Positions 22,601 to 36,060 of a stretch of DNA of 64,000 bases are shown here, one piece after another. Position numbers and translations under genes: made by a program. Position 1 is the first letter of the stretch, and every line of letters begins with the position of its first letter. The notes below the pieces were generated by a model. That model was not told where the DNA came from, made no database searches, and saw only the letters and a program-made list of their open reading frames with translations. Origin of the DNA: Crossaster papposus (taxonomy: Eukaryota; Echinodermata; Asteroidea; Velatida; Solasteridae); the NCBI GenBank assembly GCA_037893245.1, contig JBAIAA010001115.1, positions 124,001 to 188,000 of the forward strand, written 5' to 3'.

Positions 22601-24847
22601 GTATGCCGCCAGTGACCTTACGCTTGAGTCTCAAAGTTGTGGTCTCTTTCGGTATTTATTTTAGCGATATGTTAGCTCAGATGTGGAGCTGGTGAGTGTC
22701 TCTTCATTCTCCAACAAAGTTGAGGTTCGCAGCTCAGATATAAGTCGAGAAAATTGTCCTCATTCGCAGCCATGTTTTCTTCTATGTATGTACATGTATG
22801 TACACGTGTATTGCTGCATAGGCCTATGCCGCCAGTGACCTGACGCATGAGTCTCAACGTTTGGGGTCCCTTCCGGTGATAATTTTGCTGATATTTTAGC
22901 TCAGATGTGGAGCTGGTGAGAATCTCGTCATCCTCCAACAAAGTTGAGGTTCGCATCTCACATATAAGTCGAGAAAATTATCCTCCTTCACAGCAATGTT
23001 TACTTCTGTTTATGTATGCACACGTGTATTGCTGCATAGGCGTATGCCGCCAGTGACCTTACGCTTGAGTCTCAAAGTTGTGGTCTCTTTCGGTATTTAT
23101 TTTAGCGATATGTTAGCTCAGATGTGGAGCTGGTGAGTGTCTCTTCATTCTCCAACAAAGTTGAGGTTCGCAGCTCAGATATAAGTTGAGAAAATTTTCC
23201 TCATTCGCAGCCATGTTTACTTCTGTTTATGTATGTACACGTGTATTACGGCATAGGCCTATGCCGCCAGTGACCTTACGCTTGAGTCTCAAAGTTGTGG
23301 TCTCTTCCGGTGAGTATTTTGGCGATATGTTAGCTCAGATGTGGAGCTGGTGAGTGTCTCATCATCCTCCAACAAAGTTGAGGTTCGCATCTCACATATA
23401 AGTCGAGAAAATTGTCCTCATTCGCAGCCATGTTTTCTTCTATGTATGTACATGTATGTACACGTGTATTGCTGCATAGGCCTATTCCGCCAGTGACCTG
23501 ACGCATGAGTCTCAACGTTTGGGTCCCTTCCGGTGAGAATTTTGCTGATATTTTAGCTCAGATGTGGAGCTGGTGAGGGTCTCATCATCCTCCAACAAAG
23601 TTGAGGTTCGCATCTCACATATAAGTCGAGAAAATTATCCTCCTTCACAGCAATGTTTACTTCTGTTTATGTATGCACACGTGTATTGCTGCATAGGCCT
23701 ATGCCGCCAGTGACCTGACACATGAGTCTCAAAGTTTGGGTCCTTTCTGATGAGTATTTTGGCGATATGTTAGCTCAGATGTGGAGCTGGTGAGTGTCTC
23801 TTCATTCTCCAACAAAGTTGAGGTTCGCAGCTCAGATATAAGTCGAGAAAATTGTCCTCATTCGCAGCCATGTTTTCTTCTATGTATGTACATGTATGTA
23901 CACGTGTATTGCTGCATAGGCCTATGCCGCCAGTGACCTGACGCATCAGTCTCAACGTTTGGGTCTCTTTCGGTGTGTATTTTAGCGATATGTTAGCTCA
24001 GATGTGGAGCTGGTGAGTGTCTCTTCATTCTCCAACAAAGTTGAGGTTCGCAGCTCAGATATAAGTCGAGAAAATTGTCCTCATTCGCAGCCATGTTTTC
24101 TTCTATGTATGTACATGTATGTACACGTGTATTGCTGCATAGGCCTATGCCGCCAGTGACCTGACGCATCAGTCTCAACGTTTGGGTCTCTTTCGGTGAG
24201 TATTTTGGCGATATGTTAGCTCAGATGTGGAGCTGGTGAGTGTCTCTTCATTCTCCAACAAAGTTGAGGTTCGCAGCTCAGATATAAGTCGAGAAAATTG
24301 TCCTCATTCGCAGCCATGTTTTCTTCTATGTATGTACATGTATGTACACGTGTATTGCTGCATAGGCCTATGCCGCCAGTGACCTGACGCATGAGTCTCA
24401 ACGTTTGGGTCCCTTCCGGTGAGAATTTTGCTGATATTTTAGCTCAGATGTGGAGCTGGTGAGGGTCTCATCATCCTCCAACAAAGTTGAGGTTCGCATC
24501 TCACATATAAGTCGAGAAAATTATCCTCCTTCACAGCAATGTTTACTTCTGTTTATGTATGCACACGTGTATTGCTGCATAGGCCTATGCCGCCAGTGAC
24601 CTGACACATGAGTCTCAAAGTTTGTGTCCCTTCTGGTGAGTATTTTGGCGATATGTTAGCTCAGATGTGGAGCTGGTGAGTGTCTCTTCATTCTCCAACA
24701 AAGTTGAGGTTCGCAGCTCAGATATAAGTCGAGAAAATTGTCCTCATTTGCAGCCATGTTTTCTTCTATGTATGTACATGTATGTACACGTGTATTGCTG
24801 CATAGGCCTATGCCGCCAGTGACCTGACGCATGAGTCTCAACGTTTG
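19631..24847 (+). repeat. Patchwork zone, rising density of 223-bp monomers
   Basis: No single long HOR dominates here. Short stretches repeat pieces from elsewhere: 21.5-22.1 kb resembles 18.05-18.65 kb, and CATGAGTCTCAATGTTG at 20881 recurs at about 22189. Monomers with ATTGTTGCGATATG, GTGAGGGTCTC and CTCCTTCACAGCAATG first become common here and characterise the next 25 kb. The 223-bp class changes from occasional to frequent, including three in direct succession ending at 24352. The zone looks like the contact between two array domains. Confidence 0.75.
24130..24352 (+). repeat. Reference 223-bp monomer with duplicated ATGTATGTAC
   Basis: This is a typical long-class monomer. Compared with the 217-bp class it has GTTTTCTTCT in place of GTTTACTTCTGTTT, and two tandem copies of ATGTATGTAC (24328-24337 and 24338-24347) where the short class has one. 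A 10-bp gain and a 4-bp loss (GTTT) explain the net +6. There are about 63 long-class monomers in the window. They are sparse in the first 20 kb, about one every 2 kb, and dense from 20 to 49 kb. The change keeps a reverse-strand reading frame open, which is why the long class accounts for most of the short ORFs here. Confidence 0.92.
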
Positions 24848-27800
24848 GGTCCCTTCCGGTGATAATTGTTGCGATATGTTAGCTCAGATGTGGAGCTGGT
24901 GAGTGTCTCATTATCCTCCAACAAAGTTGAGGTTCGCAACTCAGATATAAGTCGAGGAAATTATCCTCATTTGCAGCCATGTTTACTTCTGTTTATGTAT
25001 GTACACGTGTATTACGGCATAGGCCTATGCCGCCAGTGACCTTACGCTTGAGTCTCAATGTTGTGGTCTCTTCCGGTGAGTATTTTGGCGATATGTTAGC
25101 TCAGATGTGGAGCTGGTGAGTGTCTCTTCATTCTCCAACAAAGTTGAGGTTCGCAGCTCAGATATAAGTCGAGAAAATTGTCCTCATTCGCAGCCATGTT
25201 TACTTTTGTTTATGTATGTACACGTGTATTGCTGCATAGGCCTATGCCGCCAGTGACCTGACGCGTGAGTCTCAAAGTTTGGGTTTCTTCCGGTAAGAAT
25301 TTTGGTGATATTTTAGCTCAGATGTGGAGCTGGTGAGTGTCTCATCATCCTCCAACAAAGTTGAGGTTCGCATCTCACATATAAGTCGAGAAAATTGACC
25401 TCATTCGCAGACATGTTTTCTTCTATGTATGTACATGTATGTACACGTGTATTGCTGCATAGGCCTATGCCGCCAGTGACCTGACGCATCAGTCTCAACG
25501 TTTGGGTCCCTTCCGGTGAGAATTGTTGCGATATGTTAGCTCAGATGTGGAGCTGGTGAGTGTCTCATCATCCTCCAACAAAGTTGAGGTTCGCAACTCA
25601 GATATAAGTCGAGAAAATTATCCTCATTCGCAGCCATGTTTACTTCTGTTTATGTATGTACACGTGTATTACGGCATAGGCCTATGCCGCCAGTGACCTT
25701 ACGCTTGAGTCTCAAAGTTGTGGTCTCTTCCGGTGAGTATTTTGGCGATATGTTAGCTCAGATGTGGAGCTGGTGAGTGTCTCTTCATTCTCCAACAAAG
25801 TTGAGGTTCGCAGCTCAGATATAAGTCGAGAAAATTGTCCTCATTCGCAGCCATGTTTACTTTTGTTTATGTATGTACACGTGTATGCTGCATAGGCCTA
25901 TGCCGCCAGTGACCTGACGCGTGAGTCTGAAAGTTTGGGTTTCTTCCGGTAAGATTTTTTTGATATTTTAGCTCAGATGTGAAGCAGGTGAGTGTCTCAT
26001 CATCCTCCAACAAAGTTGAGGTTCGCATCTCACATATAAGTCGATAAAATTGACCTCATTCGCAGCCATGTTTTCTTCTATGTATGTACATGTATGTACA
26101 CGTGTATTGCTGTATAGGCCTATGCCGCCAGTGACCTGACGCATGAGTCTCAACGTTTGGGTCCCTTCCGGTGAGAATTTTGCTGATATTTTAGCTCAGA
26201 TGTGGAGCTGGTGAGTGTCTCATCATCCTCCAACAAAGTTGACGTTCGCAGCTTAGATATAAGTCGAGAAAATTATCCTCATTCGCAGCCATGTTTACTT
26301 CTGTTTATGTATGTACACGTGTATTACGGCATAGGCCTATGACGCCAGTGACCTTACGCATGAGTCTCAACGTTGTGGTCTCTTCCGGTGTGTATTTTAG
26401 CGATATGTTAGCTCAGATGTGGAGCTGGTGAGTGTCTCTTCATTCTCCAACAAAGTTGAGGTTCGCAGCTCAGATATAAGTCGAGAAAATTGTCCTCATT
26501 CGCAGCCATGTTTTCTTCTATGTATGTACATGTATGTACACGTGTATTGCTGCATAGGCCTATGCCGCCAGTGACCTGACGCATCAGTCTCAACGTTTGG
26601 GTCTCTTTCGGTGAGTATTTTGGCGATATGTTAGCTCAGATGTGGAGCTGGTGAGTGTCTCTTCATTCTCCAACAAAGTTGAGGTTCGCAGCTCAGATAT
26701 AAGTCGAGAAAATTGTCCTCATTCGCAGCCATGTTTTCTTCTATGTATGTACATGTATGTACACGTGTATTGCTGCATAGGCCTATGCCGCCAGTGACCT
26801 GACGCATGAGTCTCAACGTTTGGGTCCCTTCCGGTGAGAATTTTGCTGATATTTTAGCTCAGATGTGGAGCTGGTGAGGGTCTCATCATCCTCCAACAAA
26901 GTTGAGGTTCGCATCTCACATATAAGTCGAGAAAATTATCCTCCTTCACAGCAATGTTTACTTCTGTTTATGTATGCACACGTGTATTGCTGCATAGGCC
27001 TATGCCGCCAGTGACCTGACACATGAGTCTCAAAGTTTGTGTCCCTTCTGGTGAGTATTTTGGCGATATGTTAGCTCAGATGTGGAGCTGGTGAGTGTCT
27101 CTTCATTCTCCAACAAAGTTGAGGTTCGCAGCTCAGATATAAGTCGAGAAAATTGTCCTCATTTGCAGCCATGTTTTCTTCTATGTATGTATATGTATGT
27201 ACACGTGTATTGCTGCATAGGCCTATGCCGCCAGTGACCTGACGCATGAGTCTCAACGTTTGGGTCCCTTCCGGTGATAATTGTTGCGATATGTTAGCTC
27301 AGATGTGGAGCTGGTGAGTGTCTCATTATCCTCCAACAAAGTTGAGGTTCGCAACTCAGATATAAGTCGAGGAAATTATCCTCATTTGCAGCCATGTTTA
27401 CTTCTGTTTATGTATGTACACGTGTATTACGGCATAGGCCTATGCCGCCAGTGACCTTACGCTTGAGTCTCAATGTTGTGGTCTCTTCCGGTGAGTATTT
27501 TGGCGATATGTTAGCTCAGATATGGAGCTGGTGAGTGTCTCTTCATTCTCCAACAAAGTTGAGGTTCGCAGCTCAGATATAAGTCGAGAAAATTGTCCTC
27601 ATTCGCAGCCATGTTTACTTTTGTTTATGTATGTACACGTGTATTGCTGCATAGGCCTATGCCGCCAGTGACCTGACGCGTGAGTCTCGAAGTTTGGGTT
27701 TCTTCCGGTAAGAATTTTGGTGATATTTTAGCTCAGATGTGGAGCTGGTGAGTGTCTCATCATCCTCCAACAAAGTTGAGGTTCGCATCTCACATATAAG

Positions 27801-27974
27801 TCGAGAAAATTGACCTCATTCGCAGCCATGTTTTCTTCTATGTATGTACATGTATGTACACGTGTATTGCTGCATAGGCCTATGCCGCCAGTGACCTGAC
27901 GCATCAGTCTCAACGTTTGGGTCTCTTTCGGTGAGTATTTTGGCGATATGTTAGCTCAGATGTGGAGCTGGTGA
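24848..27974 (+). repeat. 3.1-kb segment, copy 1 (partner at 32.9-36.1 kb)
   Basis: GATAATTGTTGCG at 24861, ATTGTTGCGATATG near 25.52 kb, GTGTATGCTGCATAGG with a missing T near 25.88 kb, GTAAGATTTTTTTGATATT and GTGAAGCAGG all recur at +8086/8087 bp. Single-base differences separate the copies, for example GACGCCAGTG near 26.34 kb only here. The match ends where this copy reads GAGGGTCTCATC near 27975. Confidence 0.85.
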
Positions 27975-29074
27975 GGGTCTCATCATCCTCCAACAAAGTT
28001 GAGGTTCGCAGCTCAGATATAAGTCGAGAAAATTATCCTCATTTGCAGCCATGTTTACTTCTGTTTATGTATGTACACATATATTACGGCATAGGCCTAT
28101 GCCGCCAGTGACCTTACGCATGAGTCTCAAAGTTGTGGTCTCTTCCGGTGTGTATTTTAGTGATATGTTAGCTCAGATGTGGAGCTGGTGAGTGTCTCTT
28201 CATTCTCCAACAAAGTTGAGGTTCGCAGCTCAGATATAAGTCGAGAAAATTGTCCTCATTCGCAGCCATGTTTACTTTTGTTTACGTATGCACACGTGTA
28301 TTGCTGCATAGGCCTATGCCGCCAGTGACCTGACACATGAGTCTCAAAGTTTGGGTCTCTTCCGGTGAGTATTTTGGCGATATGTTAGCTCAGATGTGGA
28401 GCTGGTGAGTGTCTCTTCATTCTCCAACAAAGTTGAGGTTCGCAGCTCAGATATAAGTCGAGAAAATTATCCTCATTCGCAGCCATGTTTACTTCTGTTT
28501 ATGTATGTACACGTGTATTACGGCATAGGCGTATGCCGCCAGTGACCTTACGCTTGAGTCTCAAAGTTGTGGTCTCTTTCGGTGTGTATTTTAGCGATAT
28601 GTTAGCTCAGATGTGGAGCTGGTGAGTGTCTCTTCATTCTCCAACAAAGTTGAGGTTCGCAGCTCAGATATAAGTCGAGAAAATTGTCCTCATTCGCAGC
28701 CATGTTTACTTCTGTTTATTTATGTACACGTGTATTGCTGCATAGGCCTATGCCGCCAGTGACCTGACGCGTGAGTCTCAAAGTTTGGGTTTCTTCCGGT
28801 GAGTATTTTGGCGATATGTTAGCTCAGATATGGAGCTGGTGAGTGTCTCTTCATTCTCCAACAAAGTTGAGGTTCGCAGCTCAGATATAAGTCGAGAAAA
28901 TTGTCCTCATTCGCAGCCATGTTTACTTTTGTTTATGTATGTACACGTGTATTGCTGCATAGGCCTATGCCGCCAGTGACCTGACGCGTGAGTCTCAAAG
29001 TTTGGGTTTCTTCCGGTAAGAATTTTGGTGATATTTTAGCTCAGATGTGGAGCTGGTGAGTGTCTCATCATCCT
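27975..29074 (+). repeat. Satellite stretch between larger repeated segments
   Basis: These are ordinary monomers, mainly 217 bp. The ACATATATTACGG monomer near 28.08 kb, with GTGTATTTTAGTGATATG and TTTACGTATGCACACG following, recurs at +2182 bp (near 30.26 kb). The distance corresponds to ten monomers (eight of 217 bp and two of 223 bp). Nothing other than satellite is visible. Confidence 0.75.
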
Positions 29075-32000
29075 CCAACAAAGTTGAGGTTCGCATCTCA
29101 CATATAAGTCGAGAAAATTATCCTCCTTCACAGCAATGCTTACTTCTGTTTATGTATGCACACGTGTATTGCTGCATAGGCCTATGCCGCCAGTGACCTG
29201 ACACATGAGTCTCAAAGTTTGTGTCCCTTCTGGTGAGTATTTTGGCGATATGTTAGCTCAGATGTGGAGCTGGTGAGTGTCTCTTCATTCTCCAACAAAG
29301 TTGAGGTTCGCAGCTCAGATATAAGTCGAGAAAATTGTCCTCATTTGCAGCCATGTTTTCTTCTATGTATGTACATGTATGTACACGTGTATTGCTGCAT
29401 AGGCCTATGCCGCCAGTGACCTGACGCATGAGTCTCAACGTTTGGGTCCCTTCCGGTGATAATTGTTGCGATATGTTAGCTCAGATGTGGAGCTGGTGAG
29501 TGTCTCATCATCCTCCAACAAAGTTGAGGTTCGCAACTCAGATATAAGTCGAGGAAATTATCCTCATTTGCAGCCATGTTTACTTCTGTTTATGTATGTA
29601 CACGTGTATTACGGCATAGGCCTATGCCGCCAGTGACCTTACGCTTGAGTCTCAAAGTTGTGGTCTCTTCCGGTGAGTATTTTGGCGATATGTTAGCTCA
29701 GATGTGGAGCTGGTGAGTGTCTCTTCATTCTCCAACAAAGTTGAGGTTCGCAGCTCAGATGTAAGTCGAGAAAATTGTCCTCATTCGCAGCCATGTTTAC
29801 TTTTGTTTATGTATGTACACGTGTATTGCTGCATAGGCCTATGCCGCCAGTGACCTGACGCGTGAGTCTCAAAGTTTGGGTTTCTTCCGGTAAGAATTTT
29901 GGTGATATTTTAGCTCAGATGTGGAGCTGGTGAGTGTCTCATCATCCTCCAACAAAGTTGAGGTTCGCATCTCACATATAAGTCGAGAAAATTGACCTCA
30001 TTCGCAGCCATGTTTTCTTCTATGTATGTACATGTATGTACACGTGTATTGCTGCATAGGCCTATGCCGCCAGTGACCTGACGCATGAGTCTCAACGTTT
30101 GGGTCCCTTTCGGTGAGAATTTTGGCGATATGTTAGCTCAGATGTGGAGCTGGTGAGTGTCTCATCATCCTCCAACAAAGTTGAGGTTCGCAGCTCAGAT
30201 ATAAGTCGAGAAAATTATCCTCATTTGCAGCCATGTTTACTTCTGTTTATGTATGTACACATATATTACGGCATAGGCCTATGCCGCCAGTGACCTTACG
30301 CATGAGTCTCAAAGTTGTGGTCTCTTCCGGTGTGTATTTTAGTGATATGTTAGCTCAGATGTGGAGCTGGTGAGTGTCTCTTCATTCTCCAACAAAGTTG
30401 AGGTTCGCAGCTCAGATATAAGTCGAGAAAATTGTCCTCATTCGCAGCCATGTTTACTTTTGTTTACGTATGCACACGTGTATTGCTGCATAGGCCTATG
30501 CCGCCAGTGACCTGACACATGAGTCTCAAAGTTTGGGTCTCTTCCGGTGAGTATTTTGGCGATATGTTAGCTCAGATGTGGAGCTGGTGAGTGTCTCTTC
30601 ATTCTCCAACAAAGTTGAGGTTCGCAGCTCAGATATAAGTCGAGAAAATTATCCTCATTCGCAGCCATGTTTACTTCTGTTTATGTATGTACACGTGTAT
30701 TACGGCATAGGCGTATGCCGCCAGTGACCTTACGCTTGAGTCTCAAAGTTGTGGTCTCTTTCGGTGTGTATTTTAGCGATATGTTAGCTCAGATGTGGAG
30801 CTGGTGAGTGTCTCTTCATTCTCCAACAAAGTTGAGGTTCGCAGCTCAGATATAAGTCGAGAAAATTGTCCTCATTCGCAGCCATGTTTACTTCTGTTTA
30901 TTTATGTACACGTGTATTGCTGCATAGGCCTATGCCGCCAGTGACCTGACGCGTGAGTCTCAAAGTTTGGGTTTCTTCCGGTAAGAATTTTGGTGATATT
31001 TTAGCTCAGATGTGGAGCTGGTGAGTGTCTCATCATCCTCCAACAAAGTTGAGGTTCGCATCTCACATATAAGTCGAGAAAATTGACCTCATTCGCAGCC
31101 ATGTTTTCTTCTATGTATGTACATGTATGTACACGTGTATTGCTGCATAGGCCTATGTCGCCAGTGACCTGACGCATCAGTTTCAACGTTTGGGTCTCTT
31201 TCGGTGAGTATTTTGGCGATATGTTAGCTCAGATGTGGAGCTGGTGAGTGTCTCTTCATTCTCCAACAAAGTTGAGGTTCGCAGCTCAGATATAAGTCGA
31301 GAGAATTGTCCTCATTCGCAGCCATGTTTACTTCTGTTTATGAATGTACACGTATATTACGGCATAGGCCTATGCCGCCAGTGACCTTACGCATGAGTCT
31401 CAAAGTTGTGGTCTCTTCCGGTGTGTATTTTAGTGATATGTTAGCTCAGATGTGGAGCTAGTGAGTGTCTCTTCATTCTCCAACAAAGTTGAGGTTCGCA
31501 GCTCAGATATAAGTCGAGAAAATTGTCCTCATTCGCAGCCATGTTTACTTTTGTTTACGTATGCACACGTGTATTGCTGCATAGGCCTATGCCGCCAGTG
31601 ACCTGACACATGAGTCTCAAGGTTTGGGTCTCTTCCGGTGAGTATTTTGGCGATATGTTAGCTCAGATGTGGAGCTGGTGAGTGTCTCTTCATTCTCCAA
31701 CAAAGTTGAGGTTCGCAGCTCAGATATAAGTCGAGAAAATTATCCTCATTCGCAGCCATGTTTACTTCTGTTTATGTATGTACACGTGTATTACGGCATA
31801 GGCGTATGCCGCCAGTGACCTTACGCTTGAGTCTCAAAGTTGTGGTCTCTTTCGGTGTGTATTTTAGCGATATGTTAGCTCAGATGTGGAGCTGGTGAGT
31901 GTCTCTTCATTCTCCAACAAAGTTGAGGTTCGCAGCTCAGATATAAGTCGAGAAAATTGTCCTCATTCGCAGCCATGTTTACTTCTGTTTATTTATGTAC

Positions 32001-32773
32001 ACGTGTATTGCTGCATAGGCCTATGCCGCCAGTGACCTGACGCGTGAGTCTCAAAGTTTGGGTTTCTTCCGGTAAGAATTTTGGTGATATTTTAGCTCAG
32101 ATGTGGAGCTGGTGAGTGTCTCATCATCCTCCAACAAAGTTGAGGTTCGCATCTCACATATAAGTCGAGAAAATTGACCTCATTCGCAGCCATGTTTTCT
32201 TCTATGTATGTACATGTATGTACACGTGTATTGCTGCATAGGCCTATGCCGCCAGTGACCTGACGCATGAGTCTCAACGTTTGGGTCCCTTCCGGTGAGA
32301 ATTTTGGCGATATGTTAGCTCAGATGTGGAGCTGGTGAGTGTCTCATCATCCTCCAACAAAGTTGAGGTTCGCAGCTCAGATATAAGTCGAGAAAATTAT
32401 CCTCATTCGAAGCCATGTTTACTTCTGTTTATGTATGTACAGGTGTATTGCGGCATAGGCCTATGCCGCCAGTGACCTTACGCATGAGTCTCAAAGTTGT
32501 GGTCTCTTCCGGTGTGTATTTTAGCGATATGTTAGCTCAGATGTGGAGCTGGTGAGTGTCTCTTCATTCTCCAACAAAGTTGAGGTTTGCAGCTCAGATA
32601 TAAGTCGAGAAAATTGTCCTCATTCGCAGCCATGTTTACTTTTGTTTACGTATGCACACGTGTATTGCTGCATAGGCCTATGCCGCCAGTGACCTGACAC
32701 ATGAGTCGCAAAGTTTGGGTCTCCTCCGGTGAGTATTTTGGCGATATGTTAGCTCAGATGTGGAGCTGGTGAG
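29075..32773 (+). repeat. 3.7-kb segment, copy 1 (partner at 36.3-39.8 kb)
   Basis: CAATGCTTACTTCTG (TGCT at 29137), ACATATATTACGG (30261) and many others recur at +7224 bp up to about 30.5 kb. From about 30.73 kb the partner is at +7007 bp, because the other copy lacks one 217-bp monomer. Internal units of 1091 bp (29.9, 31.0 and 32.1 kb) show that a 5-mer periodicity is nested inside. Confidence 0.83.
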
Positions 32774-32934
32774 GGTCTCATCATCCTCCAACAAAGTTGA
32801 GGTTCGCATCTCACATATAAGTCGAGAAAATTATCCTCCTTCACAGCAATGTTTACTTCTGTTTATGTATGCACACGTGTATTGCTGCATAGGCCTATGC
32901 CGCCAGTGACCTGACGCATGAGTCTCAACGTTTG

Positions 32935-35900
32935 GGTCACTTCCGGTGATAATTGTTGCGATATGTTAGCTCAGATGTGGAGCTGGTGAGTGTCTCATTA
33001 TCCTCCAACAAAGTTGAGGTTCGCAACTCAGATATAAGTCGAGGAAATTATCCTCATTTGCAGCCATGTTTACTTCTGTTTATGTATGTACACGTGTATT
33101 ACGGCATAGGCCTATGCCGCCAGTGACATACGCTTGAGTCTCAATGTTGTGGTCTCTTCCGGTGAGTATTTTGGCGATATGTTAGCTCAGATGTGGAGCT
33201 GGTGAGTGTCTCTTCATTCTCCAACAAAGTTGAGGTTCGCAGCTCAGATATAAGTCGAGAAAATTGTCCTCATTCGCAGCCATGTTTACTTTTGTTTATG
33301 TATGTACACGTGTATTGCTGCATAGGCCTATGCCGCCAGTGACCTGACGCGTGAGTCTCAAAGTTTGGGTTTCTTCCGGTAAGAATTTTGGTGATATTTT
33401 AGCTCAGATGTGGAGCTGGTGAGTGTCTCATCATCCTCCAACAAAGTTGAGGTTCGCATCTCACATATAAGTCGAGAAAATTGACCTCATTCGCAGCCAT
33501 GTTTTCTTCTATGTATGTACATGTATGTACACGTGTATTGCTGCATAGGCCTATGCCGCCAGTGACCTGACGCATCAGTCTCAACGTTTGGGTCCCTTCC
33601 GGTGAGAATTGTTGCGATATGTTAGCTCAGATGTGGAGCTGGTGAGTGTCTCATCATCCTCCAACAAAGTTGAGGTTCGCAACTCAGATATAAGTCGAGA
33701 AAATTATCCTCATTCGCAGCCATGTTTACTTCTGTTTATGTATGTACACGTGTATTACGGCATAGGCCTATGCCGCCAGTGACCTTACGCTTGAGTCTCA
33801 AAGTTGTGGTCTCTTCCGGTGAGTATTTTGGCGATATGTTAGCTCAGATGTGGAGCTGGTGAGTGTCTCTTCATTCTCCAACAAAGTTGAGGTTCGCAGC
33901 TCAAATATAAGTCGAGAAAATTGTCCTCATTCGCAGCCATGTTTACTTTTGTTTATGTATGTACACGTGTATGCTGCATAGGCCTATGCCGCCAGTGACC
34001 TGACGCGTGAGTCTGAAAGTTTGGGTTTCTTCCGGTAAGATTTTTTTGATATTTTAGCTCAGATGTGAAGCAGGTGAGTGTCTCATCATCCTCCAACAAA
34101 GTTGAGGTTCGCATCTCACATATAAGTCGATAAAATTGACCTCATTCGCAGCCACGTTTTCTTCTATGTATGTACATGTATGTACACGTGTATTGCTGCA
34201 TAGGCCTATGCCGCCAGTGACCTGACGCATGAGTCTCAACGTTTGGGTCCCTTCCGGTGAGAATTTTGCTGATATTTTAGCTCAGATGTGGAGCTGGTGA
34301 GTGTCTCATCATCCTCCAACAAAGTTGACGTTCGCAGCTTAGATATAAGTCGAGAAAATTATCCTCATTCGCAGCCATGTTTACTTCTGTTTATGTATGT
34401 ACACGTGTATTACGGCATAGGCCTATGCCGCCAGTGACCTTACGCATGAGTCTCAACGTTGTGGTCTCTTCCGGTGTGTATTTTAGCGATATGTTAGCTC
34501 AGATGTGGAGCTGGTGAGTGTCTCTTCATTCTCCAACAAAGTTGAGGTTCGCAGCTCAGATATAAGTCGAGAAAATTGTCCTCATTCGCAGCCATGTTTT
34601 CTTCTATGTATGTACATGTATGTACACGTGTATTGCTGCATAGGCCTATGCCGCCAGTGACCTGACGCATCAGTCTCAACGTTTGGGTCTCTTTCGGTGA
34701 GTATTTTGGCGATATGTTAGCTCAGATGTGGAGCTGGTGAGTGTCTCTTCATTCTCCAACAAAGTTGAGGTTCGCAGCTCAGATATAAGTCGAGAAAATT
34801 GTCCTCATTCGCAGCCATGTTTTCTTCTATGTATGTACATGTATGTACACGTGTATTGCTGCATAGGCCTATGCCGCCAGTGACCTGACGCATGAGTCTC
34901 AACGTTTGGGTCCCTTCCGGTGAGAATTTTGCTGATATTTTAGCTCAGATGTGGAGCTGGTGAGGGTCTCATCATCCTCCAACAAAGTTGAGGTTCGCAT
35001 CTCACAAATAAGTCGAGAAAATTATCCTCCTTCACAGCAATGTTTACTTCTGTTTATGTATGCACACGTGTATTGCTGCATAGGCCTATGCCGCCAGTGA
35101 CCTGACACATGAGTCTCAAAGTTTGTGTCCCTTCTGGTGAGTATTTTGGCGATATGTTAGCTCAGATGTGGAGCTGGTGAGTGTCTCTTCATTCTCCAAC
35201 AAAGTTGAGGTTCGCAGCTCATATATAAGTCGAGAAAATTGTCCTCATTTGCAGCCATGTTTTCTTCTATGTATGTATATGTATGTACACGTGTATTGCT
35301 GCATAGGCCTATGCCGCCAGTGACCTGACGCATGAGTCTCAACGTTTGGGTCCCTTCCGGTGATAATTGTTGCGATATGTTAGCTCAGATGTGGAGCTGG
35401 TGAGTGTCTCATTATCCTCCAACAAAGTTGAGGTTCGCAACTCAGATATAAGTCGAGGAAATTATCCTCATTTGCAGCCATGTTTACTTCTGTTTATGTA
35501 TGTACACGTGTATTACGGCATAGGCCTATGCCGCCAGTGACCTTACGCTTGAGTCTCAATGTTGTGGTCTCTTCCGGTGAGTATTTTGGCGATATGTTAG
35601 CTCAGATATGGAGCTGGTGAGTGTCTCTTCATTCTCCAACAAAGTTGAGGTTCGCAGCTCAGATATAAGTCGAGAAAATTGTCCTCATTCGCAGCCATGT
35701 TTACTTTTGTTTATGTATGTACACGTGTATTGCTGCATAGGCCTATGCCGCCAGTGACCTGACGCGTGAGTCTCAAAGTTTGGGTTTCTTCCGGTAAGAA
35801 TTTTGGTGATATTTTAGCTCAGATGTGGAGCTGGTGAGTGTCTCATCATCCTCCAACAAAGTTGAGGTTCGCATCTCACATATAAGTCGAGAAAATTGAC

Positions 35901-36060
35901 CTCATTCGCAGCCATGTTTTCTTCTATGTATGTACATGTATGTACACGTGTATTGCTGCATAGGCCTATGCCGCCAGTGACCTGACGCATCAGTCTCAAC
36001 GTTTGGGTCTCTTTCGGTGAGTATTTTGGCGATATGTTAGCTCAGATGTGGAGCTGGTGA
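32935..36060 (+). repeat. 3.1-kb segment, copy 2
   Basis: This matches 24.85-27.97 kb with the same rare indels. A 1-bp deletion in GTGACATACGC near 33.13 kb and GCCACGTTTTC near 34.15 kb are private to this copy. Immediately left, the corresponding 223-bp monomer of the other copy (24.6-24.84 kb) is missing, although the GAGGGTCTC monomer before it is shared. That is consistent with loss of one monomer next to the segment. Confidence 0.84.
34342..35523 (+). repeat. 1.2-kb segment, copy 1 (partner at 39.8-41.0 kb)
   Basis: This run of monomers includes two consecutive 223-bp units (34.5 and 34.7 kb), CTCAACGTTGTGG, and the GCTGATATTTTAGC and GAGGGTCTC variants. It recurs at +5480 bp. The same combination also occurs at 26.26-27.44 kb, so the 1.2-kb segment exists in at least three places. 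Confidence 0.8.
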
